NCBI GenBank assembly: GCA_963555835.3
Contig: CAUVWZ020000001.1
Span: forward strand, 248,001 to 312,000
Origin: JAPUME01 sp027294185
GTDB taxonomy: Bacteria; Acidobacteriota; Terriglobia; UBA7540; JAPUME01
Direction: 5' to 3'
DNA length: 64,000 bases
Shown: piece after piece, positions 26,720 to 35,967 of the stretch
Layout of the letters: the number at the start of each line of letters is the position of its first letter
Position numbering within the stretch: the first letter of the stretch is position 1
Translations under genes and position numbers: made by a program
The notes under the pieces: generated by a model
The model's input: only the letters and a program-made list of their open reading frames with translations
Told to the model about the DNA's origin: nothing
Databases searched by the model: none

Positions 26720-28399
26720 CTACAGGTTCCCTCGCTTAAATTCCTCAGCCAAGTAGTCACTGGCCCGGGCAGCCAGAGTTCCAATCGTCAAGGTTGGTCC
26801 GTAACCGCCAGAGGTCACAAAGCTACTTCCGTCCACCACGAAAAGATTCGATACGTCGTGGGCTTGATTGAATTTATTCAAAACGCTCTTCTTTGGATCG
26901 TCGCCCATCCGGCAGCTCCCCATCTCATGGATCATGGAGCCGGGAGGTCGGATCTTGTCCGACTCGTGGTAAATCTCCGCACCCGCAGCATGAAACAGGG
27001 CCTTTAGATTTTCTAGGGCATCCTTGGCCATTTCGCGTTCGTTATCACTAAACTGGCAGTGAATATTCAGGGCGGGAATCCCCCAGGCATCTTTCACGTC
27101 TTTGTTGATCTCGAGGTAGTTCTCCCAACGCGCCAGCATCTCTCCGCGCACATTAAAGCTGATCGGGGTAGGGTAATATTTCCGGATGCGCTTCTTAAAG
27201 TCCGGGCCGAAGCCTTCGAAACCACTTGCATATCCAGGATATATTCTGGCCCCACCACCACCTTCATGCGTATAGGACCGAATAAACTTCGGATGGCGGT
27301 CGTTAATATTTCGGTAGGCAACAATATCCACACCGGACGATTTCCCATCCTCGTTGTGGATGTCATTCCCGAACAATTGCGGGAGAAAGCCACTGACTCT
27401 AGGGCCTCCGAAGTTGTCCATTAAATAGTGTCCCAGTACGCCACTTGAATTGGCAATACCGTTCGGCCAGATGCGGGAAACGGAATTGAGCATAATCCGG
27501 GTCGATTCCCATCCGGCAGCGGCCAACACCACCACCTTGGACCGGACTTCATAATCTTTCTTCGTCAGCCGGTCCACAAAGGCGACACCTCGGGCCTTCC
27601 CGTTTTCATCTACTAGCACTTCCCGCGCCACGGCATTCGTCCGCAGCGTCATCCGTCCCGTCTTCATGGCCGCCGGCAAGCAGTCAGAGACTGAATTCCA
27701 GAAGGCACCCGCGTCGCACCCGTACCCGCACGAGCCGCAGTAGTGGCATTTTCCTAAACCATGAATACTCCGGGTACGCATCGCCGCCCGCTTGGGAATC
27801 ACTCGCATTCCCACCTTTGGTGCAATTTTCTGGATGATCTTCTCGCAGCAGTTCAGCGGCATCGGCGGCAGGTACTTCCCGTCCGGCAAATGAGGAATGT
27901 TTTCGATCGAAGCGGAAACGCCGACGAAACTCTCAACCTTGTCATAGTACGGGGCCATATCGGCATAACGGATGGGCCAGTTCTCCCCGAAGCCGTCCCG
28001 GTCGGCAGCGCGGAAGTCGTAATCACTTAACCGTCGGGCATTGCGGCCCCAGTGGAGGAGCTTGCCTCCCAGAAACCGTGACCGTACCCACACGAAGGGC
28101 TTCCCTTTGGGTGTGGTATAGGGATGCTCGGAGTCCTTGACGTATAAGTGCTTTGAATACTCATTCGCCGTCCATTGGTTTGGATAAGTCCGCGCTCTCT
28201 CTCCGGGTCGGTCGAAGCCTCGGTATTTCATCTTATAGGGAAAGGCATGTTGATTGAAGTCCTTGGCAGGGTCCAATTCTTTACCGGCCTCCAACACCAA
28301 GATTTCCAGGCCTTTTTCAGCTAATTCTTTCGCCGCCCATCCCCCGGCCCCGCCAGTTCCTACTACGATGGCATCATACACTTTGTCGGTTTGTGACAT
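26720..28399 (-). CDS. GMC-family oxidoreductase, copy 1
   Basis: FAD-dependent alcohol/sugar dehydrogenase of the GMC family, gluconate-2-dehydrogenase-like branch, probably exported with the subunit-3 partner. 559 residues from ATG 28399 (an upstream in-frame start at 28468 is less protein-like). FAD site VYDAIVVGTGGAGGWAAKEL near 7-26; LVLEAGKELD; HWGRNARRLSDYDF; a CHYCGSCGYGCDAGAF cysteine cluster near 245-260; C-terminal block IHEMGSCRMGDDPKKSV with the catalytic His, then NLFVVDGSSFVTSGGYGPTL. The Asn or His normally just before P-x-L-T-I is Gly here. Close paralogue of the gene at 29049. Confidence 0.88.
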   Translation of the reverse strand: MSQTDKVYDAIVVGTGGAGGWAAKELAEKGLEILVLEAGKELDPAKDFNQHAFPYKMKYRGFDRPGERARTYPNQWTANEYSKHLYVKDSEHPYTTPKGKPFVWVRSRFLGGKLLHWGRNARRLSDYDFRAADRDGFGENWPIRYADMAPYYDKVESFVGVSASIENIPHLPDGKYLPPMPLNCCEKIIQKIAPKVGMRVIPKRAAMRTRSIHGLGKCHYCGSCGYGCDAGAFWNSVSDCLPAAMKTGRMTLRTNAVAREVLVDENGKARGVAFVDRLTKKDYEVRSKVVVLAAAGWESTRIMLNSVSRIWPNGIANSSGVLGHYLMDNFGGPRVSGFLPQLFGNDIHNEDGKSSGVDIVAYRNINDRHPKFIRSYTHEGGGGARIYPGYASGFEGFGPDFKKRIRKYYPTPISFNVRGEMLARWENYLEINKDVKDAWGIPALNIHCQFSDNEREMAKDALENLKALFHAAGAEIYHESDKIRPPGSMIHEMGSCRMGDDPKKSVLNKFNQAHDVSNLFVVDGSSFVTSGGYGPTLTIGTLAARASDYLAEEFKRGNL

Positions 28400-28525
28400 T
28401 GCTTTGATCCCGAAAGTTGGATTTGGGCTTACCCTAATAGCGAACTGTACCTGCGGGCAACCACTCAAGTCAACTCTTAACTCGAAGCCCGATATGGAAG
28501 CAGGGGAGTCCTCAGGTTACCCCTT

Positions 28526-28999
28526 CTAGTCCGAGTGAGACGGTGTAGCATTCCAGACGTCAACGGCTATCTTCCAGGAATCATCGGCCTGCCGCTTAAG
28601 AATCCAGGTGAAGTTGAACAAGGCAGGTGGAAGCTCTTCTGATGTTTTTATTTCAGCCGTTCCCACCAGATAAGCCAAATCATTATATCCATGAATCTCA
28701 ACCGGCGTTAAAGTCAATCCAACCGTTTCCCCTTCCATGGCAGCCTGGGCCCATTCCGCCACCCCGGCGATCCCCCGAATCATTTTCCCGTTGGGGGGCA
28801 GCAAGATCGCATCCTCAGTGAAGGTCGCCGTGGCCTGGGCCGGGTCCTTCGAGAGCATGGCTTTCACATGGATGTCCTTGAACGCCACAATCCGGTCTTT
28901 TTCTGCATCCGTCAGAGATTGGAGAGCTACGGGAGTCGACTGGCAACCCAGCAGAAAGAAGGCCACGAAAAGGAATGCTAAAAACCAGTGCTTGCTCAT
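28526..28999 (-). CDS. DUF4440/NTF2-like lipoprotein
   Basis: 157-residue lipoprotein from an ATG with GGAGG six bases upstream; longer in-frame extension to 29113 overlaps the GMC gene and is rejected. Signal HWFLAFLFVAFFLLGC ends in a lipobox with Cys at about residue 19. The mature part has the SnoaL/DUF4440 pattern: DIHVKAMLSKDPAQATATFT, EDAILLPPNGKMIRG, and FNFTWILKRQADDSWKIAVD. Usually a ligand-binding or stress-related fold with no fixed activity. Sits between two GMC genes in one transcription unit. Confidence 0.8.
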   Translation of the reverse strand: MSKHWFLAFLFVAFFLLGCQSTPVALQSLTDAEKDRIVAFKDIHVKAMLSKDPAQATATFTEDAILLPPNGKMIRGIAGVAEWAQAAMEGETVGLTLTPVEIHGYNDLAYLVGTAEIKTSEELPPALFNFTWILKRQADDSWKIAVDVWNATPSHSD

Positions 29000-29048
29000 T
29001 AAAACCTCCATTGCCGTAAGATGGTATCTTTTTTGGGCCACTGCCTCG

Positions 29049-30734
29049 TTACAGGTTGCCCCTTTTATACTCTTCCACCAAGTAGTCACTGGCACGAGCA
29101 GCCAGAGCTCCAATCGTCAAGGTTGGAGCGTAAGCGCCAGAGGTCACAAAGCTACTTCCATCCACGACGAACAAGTTGGATATGTCATGGGTCTGGTTAA
29201 ATTTGTTTAGCACGCCTTTCTTTGGATCATCGCTCATTCGGCAGGTCCCCATCTCATGGATCATGGAGCCGGGAGGTCTTAGCTTATTCCCTATGCTGGC
29301 TATTTCCCAGCCCGCGGCGTGGACCAGGGCCTTTACATTTTCCAGGGCATCCTTGGCCATCTCGCGTTCGTTATCGCTGTGCTGACAGTCCATATTCAGG
29401 ACGGGAATCCCCCAGGCATCTTTCACGTCTTTGTTGATCTCGACGTAGTTTTCCCAACGCGCCAGCATCTCCCCCAGAAATGTATGACCGAATCCGATGA
29501 TCGCCGGGTAATCGCGCCGGACCTCTTTCTTGAATTTTGATCCGAAGCCCGGAAGCCCTGAGGCAAATCCAGGGAATTGCCGTGCCCCGCTCCATGTCTC
29601 GTGGATATATGAGCGAATAAACTTGGGATGTCGGTCCGTTATATTGCGATACTGGACGATGAACGAACCCGATGATTTTCCGTCTTCGTTGGTCACCTTG
29701 CTTCCCTTTAAAACAGGTAGAAATGCCGTAATTGGCCGTTCGTAACCAAAATTGTCCATCAAGTAGTGTCCTAGTACGCCACTTGAATTGGCGATGCCGT
29801 TCGGCCAGAACCGGGAAACGGAATTGAGCATGATCCGTGTTGATTCCAGCGCCGAGGCTGCCAACACCACCACCCGGCTCCGCACCTCAAAGTCTTTTTT
29901 CGTCAGCCGGTCCACAATGGAGACGCCTCGGGCTTTCCCGTTTTCGTCCACCAGCACTTCTCGCACCACGGAATTCGGCCGCAACGTCATCCGCCCCGTC
30001 TTCATCGCCGCCGGCAAGGTGTCGGAAATGGAATTCCAGAATCCCCCGACGGCACAGCCTCGCCCACAACCGCCACAGTAGTGGCATCGCCCTAAACCAT
30101 TAACGCTCTTGGTCCGCATTGCTTGCCGGCTGGTAATCAGCCGCATCCCCACCTTCGACGCCACTTTCTGGATGATCTTCTCGCCGCAGTTCAGCGCCAT
30201 CGGCGGCAGGTACTTCCCGTCCGGCACATGCGGAATGTTTTCGATCGAGCCGCTCACCCCTATAAAGCTTTCGACCCTGTCGTAATACGGGGCCAGATCG
30301 GCATAACGGATGGGCCAGTTCTCCCCGTAGCCGTCATGGTCGGCCGCCCGAAAATCCAAGTCGCTGAGCCGACGAACCTCACGCCCCCAATGAAGGATTT
30401 TCCCTCCCACGGCGCGCTTCCGCACCCATCGGAAGGGCTTTCCTTTCGCAGTGGTATAGGGATGCTCTGCATCTTTAATGTAGAAAATCTTCGAGTATTC
30501 ACTCGCCGTCCATTGGGTTGGATAAGTTCGCTCTCGCTCTCCGGGCCGGTCGAAGCCTCGGTATTTTGTTTCATAGGGCCAAACGTGGGTGAACAAGTCT
30601 TTTGCCATGTCCAACTTCGGGCCGGCCTCTAAGACCAGGATTTCCATGCCTCTTTCGGCTAATTCCTTGGCCGCCATACCCCCGGCGGCACCTGTCCCGA
30701 TAACGATCGCATCGTATATCTTTTTGGGGTCCAT
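29049..30734 (-). CDS. GMC-family oxidoreductase, copy 2
   Basis: Paralogue of the gene at 26720, 561 residues from ATG 30734 (AAGGA seven bases upstream); the longer frame to 30893 reads through an AT-rich, promoter-like stretch and is rejected. FAD motif IYDAIVIGTGAAGGMAAKEL; LVLEAGPKLDMAK; HWGREVRRLSDLDFRAADHD; cysteine cluster CHYCGGCGRGCAVGGF; catalytic-His block IHEMGTCRMSDDPKKGV; end NLFVVDGSSFVTSGAYAPTL. Here Ala replaces the usual Asn/His before P-x-L-T-I. The four conserved Cys may hold a disulfide or metal. First gene of the GMC - lipoprotein - GMC - subunit 3 unit. Confidence 0.88.
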   Translation of the reverse strand: MDPKKIYDAIVIGTGAAGGMAAKELAERGMEILVLEAGPKLDMAKDLFTHVWPYETKYRGFDRPGERERTYPTQWTASEYSKIFYIKDAEHPYTTAKGKPFRWVRKRAVGGKILHWGREVRRLSDLDFRAADHDGYGENWPIRYADLAPYYDRVESFIGVSGSIENIPHVPDGKYLPPMALNCGEKIIQKVASKVGMRLITSRQAMRTKSVNGLGRCHYCGGCGRGCAVGGFWNSISDTLPAAMKTGRMTLRPNSVVREVLVDENGKARGVSIVDRLTKKDFEVRSRVVVLAASALESTRIMLNSVSRFWPNGIANSSGVLGHYLMDNFGYERPITAFLPVLKGSKVTNEDGKSSGSFIVQYRNITDRHPKFIRSYIHETWSGARQFPGFASGLPGFGSKFKKEVRRDYPAIIGFGHTFLGEMLARWENYVEINKDVKDAWGIPVLNMDCQHSDNEREMAKDALENVKALVHAAGWEIASIGNKLRPPGSMIHEMGTCRMSDDPKKGVLNKFNQTHDISNLFVVDGSSFVTSGAYAPTLTIGALAARASDYLVEEYKRGNL

Positions 30735-31243
30735 GGCATTCCTTCCATCGACCTTAATCGAAGCCATCTTGTAAAATCGAGCTCTTCCCTCGTCGGAGGG
30801 CCCCAGCCTATATTCCCAAAACAGCAGAGTCAACCCTTTATTTTTAAGACCAGATTTTCTATTTTTAACATTACCTTTGTCTAGAATCAACACAAATCAT
30901 GTCTGTTTTCTCCAATTCCTTGTAGGACTAATTTCTGAATGCCGCCGGGGCCTTTCTCCACAAATCTATTGAATATTTCGTTCGGAGTAGCTTATGATTT
31001 CCTCGCCGGTATAGGATTGAAATCAATTTTCTTTGACAAGGCGGAGCAGTTGCTAAGAGGATCCGCCCTGTTGAGGTCGTATCTCACCCAAGAATCCTCT
31101 TTTTCTGATTGAGCTAGTCGGCGAGCTTGTATCGTAATAGTAGTCGCAAGTTCCGGATAGTCGATGAGCGACCGCCGTTGGTACAGCCGTCGGAACCGAG
31201 GAGAGGGAGTTGGGCACCTCTGTCGAATGGGAGGAATTGCAAG
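30735..31243. other. Divergent intergenic region, GMC unit / amidohydrolase
   Basis: About 510 bases, AT-rich between 30830 and 30900, the likely promoter zone of the GMC unit. TTGACA at 31034-31039 points toward the amidohydrolase, but its best -10 (TAAGAG, 15-base spacing) is weak. The amidohydrolase frame stays open back to 31127, but that part has no protein-like pattern. Confidence 0.4.
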
Positions 31244-32518
31244 ATGAAAACTGCAGAAGGTACAACGGTTATTCATAATGGACAGCTTGTGGATGGGACG
31301 GGAGCCCCGGCCGTTCCCAATGCGGCATTGGTGATTCAGGACGGTCGAATTACGTACGCGGGGCCGAGTTCAAGGATGCCCCAGACTTCGCCACAAGCCA
31401 CGCGATTGGATGCAAAAGGCGGCACCCTTCTTCCTGGGCTCATTGAGCCCCATTGGCATCCGTCTTACCTAAATGCGGCAACCCTACCCGAACTCGATAC
31501 TCGGTATCCGGTGGAATATTTGACCCTTCGGACGGCCGCAAACGCGCGCCTGGTACTGGAGCGAGGCTACACAGGAGCACGTACTGGTGGAAGCCTTCAC
31601 AACATCGACATCGCCCTCGCCAAGGCGATTGATGAAGAGTATCTGCCGGGGCCTCGGATCTCGCCCACCGGTATCGATATTTGTGGCCGGGGCGGCATGA
31701 TGGACTGGAATCCGGATTACCTGAAGCTGGGGATGGACGGCTTGACGCATTTAGTGGATGGGCCGATCGAAGCCCGCGCCGCAGCCCGCAGGGTGATCAA
31801 GTCCGGTGCAGAATGGATTAAAACTTACCCTTCAGGCGATGCAGGCTGTGCGCACGCCAATTCTCACACATTAGGTATGACCGGAGATGAGATGCGCGCC
31901 GTCGTAGAGGAGGCTCACAATTATAAAGTCAAGGTGTTTGGCCACTGCCGGGGCACCGAATCGATTAATATTGCCCTGCGTCTTGGGTACGATTCCATAG
32001 AGCACGGTAATTTCATGGATGAGGAAGGTTTGGAGATGCTCCTGGAGCGGGACACGCCGCTCGTGCCTTGTCTGTACCACTGCCAGATGATTGCTGAGCA
32101 TGGCCACGAATTCGGTTTCCCCCAAAGGGACATTGATGGGCATAAGGCGCACATGGAATGCGGTGCTGAGATTGCGCGGAAGGTGCTCAAAGGTGGCGGC
32201 CGGGTAGCCACGGGGGGAGGTGACTTCGGCTTGGCGTGGAACCCGCATGGCGGGTATGCCAAAGAACTCAGCTTCTTCGTGAAATACGTGGGCTTCAGTC
32301 CGCTGGATACCATTCGCGGCGCCACCAAGATTGGGACCGAGTTGATGGGGCGGGAGCACGACCTCGGCACCCTGGAGTCCGGCAAGCTGGCCGACCTGCT
32401 TGTCGTCGATGGCGATGTGCTCTCTGACATCACCCTGCTGGAGGATCACTCCAATCTCATAGCGGTGATGCAGGGCGGAATTGTCAAGGCGGGGCGGATG
32501 GCCGAATGTCCTTCCTAA
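31244..32518 (+). CDS. Metal-dependent amidohydrolase (imidazolonepropionase-like)
   Basis: Hydrolase of the amidohydrolase superfamily acting on C-N bonds (cyclic amides, dipeptides and the like); substrate not determinable. 424 residues from ATG 31244 with GGGAGG upstream. N-terminal beta-sandwich strand (GQLVDGTGAPAVPNAALVIQ), then metal ligands in order: HWH at 70-72, carbamylatable Lys 193 in EWIKTYPSGD, His 234 in FGHCRG, His 254 in SIEHGN, and catalytic Asp 327 in GGGDFG. C-terminal LGTLESGKLADLLVVDGD closes the sandwich. No signal peptide: cytoplasmic. Followed, 235 bases later, by a CocE-type hydrolase on the same strand. Confidence 0.87.
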   Translation: MKTAEGTTVIHNGQLVDGTGAPAVPNAALVIQDGRITYAGPSSRMPQTSPQATRLDAKGGTLLPGLIEPHWHPSYLNAATLPELDTRYPVEYLTLRTAANARLVLERGYTGARTGGSLHNIDIALAKAIDEEYLPGPRISPTGIDICGRGGMMDWNPDYLKLGMDGLTHLVDGPIEARAAARRVIKSGAEWIKTYPSGDAGCAHANSHTLGMTGDEMRAVVEEAHNYKVKVFGHCRGTESINIALRLGYDSIEHGNFMDEEGLEMLLERDTPLVPCLYHCQMIAEHGHEFGFPQRDIDGHKAHMECGAEIARKVLKGGGRVATGGGDFGLAWNPHGGYAKELSFFVKYVGFSPLDTIRGATKIGTELMGREHDLGTLESGKLADLLVVDGDVLSDITLLEDHSNLIAVMQGGIVKAGRMAECPS

Positions 32519-32753
32519 GTATGGGACGCCGGTACGGAGAATGACCCCTGCCGGTGGTGAATTGCTGAGGGGTGGTGGCGCTAGCCCACATCCCGCTTAA
32601 TTTGTTGTCTTCCGCATCGACAAATGGTAACGCCCGTCGGCTGGAAATAAACCTTAGGTAGGCTTCATGGGGCGCCAGGTGCGATGTCAGGGGCCCTGGG
32701 GCAGTTACATGCCCGTCGCGCTTGGGAGCTGCTATGAGTGACCCAAGGTAAGG

Positions 32754-34493
32754 GTGGCATGGATCAACTTTGGGGAGGTGCATCCGCTCGTGTTTCCCCC
32801 ACGGCTTACGCCCTCGGGTGAGTACAAGGTAAAGGTCGAATACAACGTTCTGGTCCCGATGCGTGATGGGGTGAACCTCTCCGCCAATATTTACCGGCCC
32901 GAAGCGCCGGGCCGGTTTCCGGTCCTGTTGCTCCGTACTCCTTACAACAAGAACGTGGAAGAGAACATCGACGAGCCGAAACTGGCACGCTATGGCTACG
33001 TAGTAGTCATCCAAGACGTGCGAGGCCGTCACGACTCCCAGGGCGAGTTCTATCCTTTTCTGAACGAAGCACGCGATGGCTGCGACTCGCAGCAATGGTG
33101 CGCCACTCAAGAGTGGTCGAACGGCAACGTGGGCGCGGTGGGACGTTCTTACTACGGATTCACGCAGTTGTTGCCCGCCATACTCGGAAGTCCCGTGCTA
33201 AAGGCGATGAACCCTGTCATGACCGGCTCGGATGTTTACAAAGACTGGTTGTATCCCGACGGGGCGTTTGCGCTGGAATTCGCCCTTGCCTGGGGCGCAA
33301 CGTATATGGATGGTCATACCAATCAACTCACCGACATCGGCGACTGGTCGAAGTTTTTTCGTCATTTGCCGCTTGTAGACGCTGCCGAAGCGTTAGGTCA
33401 CGGCACGCGGCACTACCGGGATTGGACAACCCATCCGGACTACGACTCCTACTGGAATCATATCAGCGCGCGCGAGAGGATGGCACAGGTCAAATCCCCC
33501 GCTTACTTCATGGGGGGGTGGTACGACATTTTTCTTCGGGCTACGCTCGACGATTACAAAATGTTGCGGGAAAAAGGGTCCAGCAATGAAGCGCGACAAG
33601 CTACACGCGTCCTGATTGGTCCGTGGTCGCATAACCTGTTAAATCAAACGCAAGTGGGAGAAATAGATTACGGGCCGCGGGCTACCGTGGATCTGCTGGG
33701 TCTCAAACAGCGCTGGTTCGACTACTGGTTGAAAGGGATCGATAACGATTTATTGAAGCAAGCTCCGGTGCGGATTTTCGTCATGGGAGACAACGTCTGG
33801 CGAGACGAATGGGAGTGGCCGCCGGCGCGCACGCGCTATTGCAAGTTTTACCTCCACAGCGGCGGTCACGCCAACTCCCTGCACGGGGACGGCACGCTCG
33901 ATATGCAGTTGCCGGAAGCGGGAGAACCACCCGACCATTTTACTTACGACCCGGCCGACCCGGTTCCCACCCTGGGGGGCAACACGTGTTGTTGGCCGGA
34001 AATCACGACCATGGGCCCATTCGATCAGCAAGCCGTCGAGCAGCGTCACGACGTGCTGGTGTACACAACGGAACCGCTCGACCACGACCTGGAAGTAACG
34101 GGTCCGGTCACTGCAAAGCTTTTTGTCGTTACCTCTGTTAAGGATACCGACTTCACCGTCAAGCTGGTGGACGTCTACCCGGATCGGCGGGCTATGAATG
34201 TTTGTGACGGAATTGTCGTGGCTCGCTATCGCGAGTCGCTGGAGAAGCCCTCGCTTCTGACCCCCGATAAGGTCTATGAACTGGGAGTCGACATGTGGTC
34301 CACCAGTCAGGTTTTCAAACGTGGACACCGCCTTCGCGTGGAGGTTTCCAGCAGCAATTTTCCGCATTTCGCGCGCAACCTAAACACCGGCGAACCACCG
34401 GGAACTTCGAAAAGGGTCCTCCAAGCGCACCAAACGCTCTACCACGATCCATCCCGACCCTCACACACCTGCCTGCCGGTCATCCCGCGCTGA
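32754..34493 (+). CDS. CocE/NonD family X-Pro-dipeptidyl-peptidase-like hydrolase
   Basis: Serine hydrolase of the S15/CocE group (esterase, amidase or acylase). About 580 residues; the start is uncertain (GTG 32754, or GTG 32790 after GGGGAGG). N-terminal alpha/beta hydrolase domain: VPMRDGVNLSANIYRPEAPG, VVIQDVRGRHDSQGEFYPF, nucleophile Ser about residue 132 in VGRSYYGFTQLL, GGWYDIFLRATLDDYK (acid Asp region), IGPWSHN (catalytic His). C-terminal jelly-roll with ATVDLLGLKQRWFDYWLKGI between, and LRVEVSSSNFPHFARNLNTG. No signal peptide seen. Confidence 0.87.
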   Translation: MAWINFGEVHPLVFPPRLTPSGEYKVKVEYNVLVPMRDGVNLSANIYRPEAPGRFPVLLLRTPYNKNVEENIDEPKLARYGYVVVIQDVRGRHDSQGEFYPFLNEARDGCDSQQWCATQEWSNGNVGAVGRSYYGFTQLLPAILGSPVLKAMNPVMTGSDVYKDWLYPDGAFALEFALAWGATYMDGHTNQLTDIGDWSKFFRHLPLVDAAEALGHGTRHYRDWTTHPDYDSYWNHISARERMAQVKSPAYFMGGWYDIFLRATLDDYKMLREKGSSNEARQATRVLIGPWSHNLLNQTQVGEIDYGPRATVDLLGLKQRWFDYWLKGIDNDLLKQAPVRIFVMGDNVWRDEWEWPPARTRYCKFYLHSGGHANSLHGDGTLDMQLPEAGEPPDHFTYDPADPVPTLGGNTCCWPEITTMGPFDQQAVEQRHDVLVYTTEPLDHDLEVTGPVTAKLFVVTSVKDTDFTVKLVDVYPDRRAMNVCDGIVVARYRESLEKPSLLTPDKVYELGVDMWSTSQVFKRGHRLRVEVSSSNFPHFARNLNTGEPPGTSKRVLQAHQTLYHDPSRPSHTCLPVIPR

Positions 34494-34560
34494 GGTCCAC
34501 AACACACGAAGGCAAGTCTGCTGGGGCCTTATGCGCCGCTCGACAGCTTGCTCTTAATCC

Positions 34561-34641
34561 TCAAAGGGGAAAGGCTAAACCCCCGGCGGCACCGGTTCCC
34601 ACCACGATCGCGTCATACTCTTTGCCACGTTCGATCCTCAT
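34561..34641 (-). pseudogene. 5' stub of a third GMC oxidoreductase gene
   Basis: On the minus strand a good ribosome site (AGAGAGG) leads into ATG at 34641 and MRIERGKEYDAIVVGTGAAG before the frame ends after 26 codons. This is the same FAD-binding start seen in the two full GMC genes (KIYDAIVIGTGAAGG). The remainder of the gene is gone; sequence similarity stops abruptly after GGLA. A deletion remnant. Confidence 0.7.
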
Positions 34642-34860
34642 GTTTAGGGTACCTCTCTTCAGCATTCTTTCGGGACCTGTTCTTGCAGCAGCTTATTAAA
34701 TTCCTACTCTCCCTCCCCGTCAAGACATCTTCCTAATAGAGGGATTTCGGGTTGCTCATGTAGATTTTACTGGCGGCGAGGGAGCAGTGAAAGCGAGTAC
34801 GGGCATTTTTTGAACTTTGAAGCTTAGAGTCGAAGGCGGCTGGTGCGGAGCCATCACCCG

Positions 34861-35916
34861 TCAAGCAGCGGGCCTGCCCCCGCTACGGGAATTCGGATTC
34901 AATACGACTTTCGTTGCCGAACCATCTCCAGTAACGCGAAAAGCCTCCCCGAACTCGCTTAAGGGAAATTCGTGAGAGACCAGCGGATCAGTCGTTATTT
35001 TCCCCTCCCGGAGAAGCCAGAGGCTGCGTTGCCATGACGTCCACACGTACCCATAGGACCCAATGACGCGCAACTCTCCCAGGGTAATCTTATTGAAATC
35101 GGTCTTAATGGGGCCGGGATAGATTCCCACCGGCACCAGGGTTCCCTCCTTCTTGACTGCTTCCCAACACACATCGAGTGAAGCGGCGGCGCCCGCACAC
35201 TCGTACACCAGGTCGGCGCCTTCACCTTGACCATGATGTTGGACAACCTGGATCAGGTTCTCGCGCGTGATGTCCACCACGACATCCGCCCCCAGGGTCT
35301 TCGCAAGTGCCAGTCGCCGTTCGTCCTTGTCAATGCCCGCCACAATTACCTGGGCCCCTTCCAATTTTGCAATCAGCATGGTGAGAAGCCCCACACAGCC
35401 CGGCCCGGAAACCAGGACCAGGTCGCCCGCATGTACCGTGGTTCGTTCGATGACGGCATGGACCGCCACCGCCAACGGCTCCCCCAGAGCCGCCTGCCGG
35501 AACGACACGTTATCCGGCAGATGGTGGCATTGCTCCGCCCGGATGCAGAGAAATTCGGCGAAAGCGCCATCCACCATGTAGCCGGCGGATACTCGCTGAG
35601 CACACATGAAAGGATTCCCAGCCCGGCAGTGCCTGCACCTTCCGCACGTCTTCGCCGGGTTCGATGCGACCACCCGGTCGCCCAGGGCAAAGTCTTTCAC
35701 CTCGGGGCCGGTCTCAACGACCGTACCGCAGAATTCGTGTCCAAGCACCACAGGAGGCCGGCATGGCCATCTCCCCTCCACGATGTGGACATCGGTTCCG
35801 CAGATTCCTGCCGCGGCGATTTGCAGCTTGACCTCACCCGGGCCGGGCGAGGGATCGGGCCACTCCTTCAATTCCACATGGCCTCTTCCAGGATGTGTTT
35901 TCACAACGGCTTTCAT
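34861..35916 (-). CDS. Zinc-dependent medium-chain alcohol/polyol dehydrogenase
   Basis: MDR-family NAD(P)-dependent dehydrogenase resembling sorbitol/threonine/2,3-butanediol dehydrogenases. 351 residues. Catalytic zinc ligands Cys39, His60 and Glu61 (AAAGICGTDVH and VVLGHEFCG); structural zinc Cys91, 94, 97 and 105 (CGRCRHCRAGNPFMC). Rossmann motif VLVSGPGCVGLLTMLIAKLE with GIDKDERRLALAKTLGAD downstream. Lies 52 bases after the E1-beta gene on the same strand, so probably co-transcribed with the E1 pair. With the E1 subunits it recalls acetoin/butanediol metabolism (inference). Confidence 0.88.
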   Translation of the reverse strand: MKAVVKTHPGRGHVELKEWPDPSPGPGEVKLQIAAAGICGTDVHIVEGRWPCRPPVVLGHEFCGTVVETGPEVKDFALGDRVVASNPAKTCGRCRHCRAGNPFMCAQRVSAGYMVDGAFAEFLCIRAEQCHHLPDNVSFRQAALGEPLAVAVHAVIERTTVHAGDLVLVSGPGCVGLLTMLIAKLEGAQVIVAGIDKDERRLALAKTLGADVVVDITRENLIQVVQHHGQGEGADLVYECAGAAASLDVCWEAVKKEGTLVPVGIYPGPIKTDFNKITLGELRVIGSYGYVWTSWQRSLWLLREGKITTDPLVSHEFPLSEFGEAFRVTGDGSATKVVLNPNSRSGGRPAA

Positions 35917-35967
35917 AATGGTCGCCTCCGGTCGAACTCTCGGGTGAAGGATCGAAGGCTTTCTATT

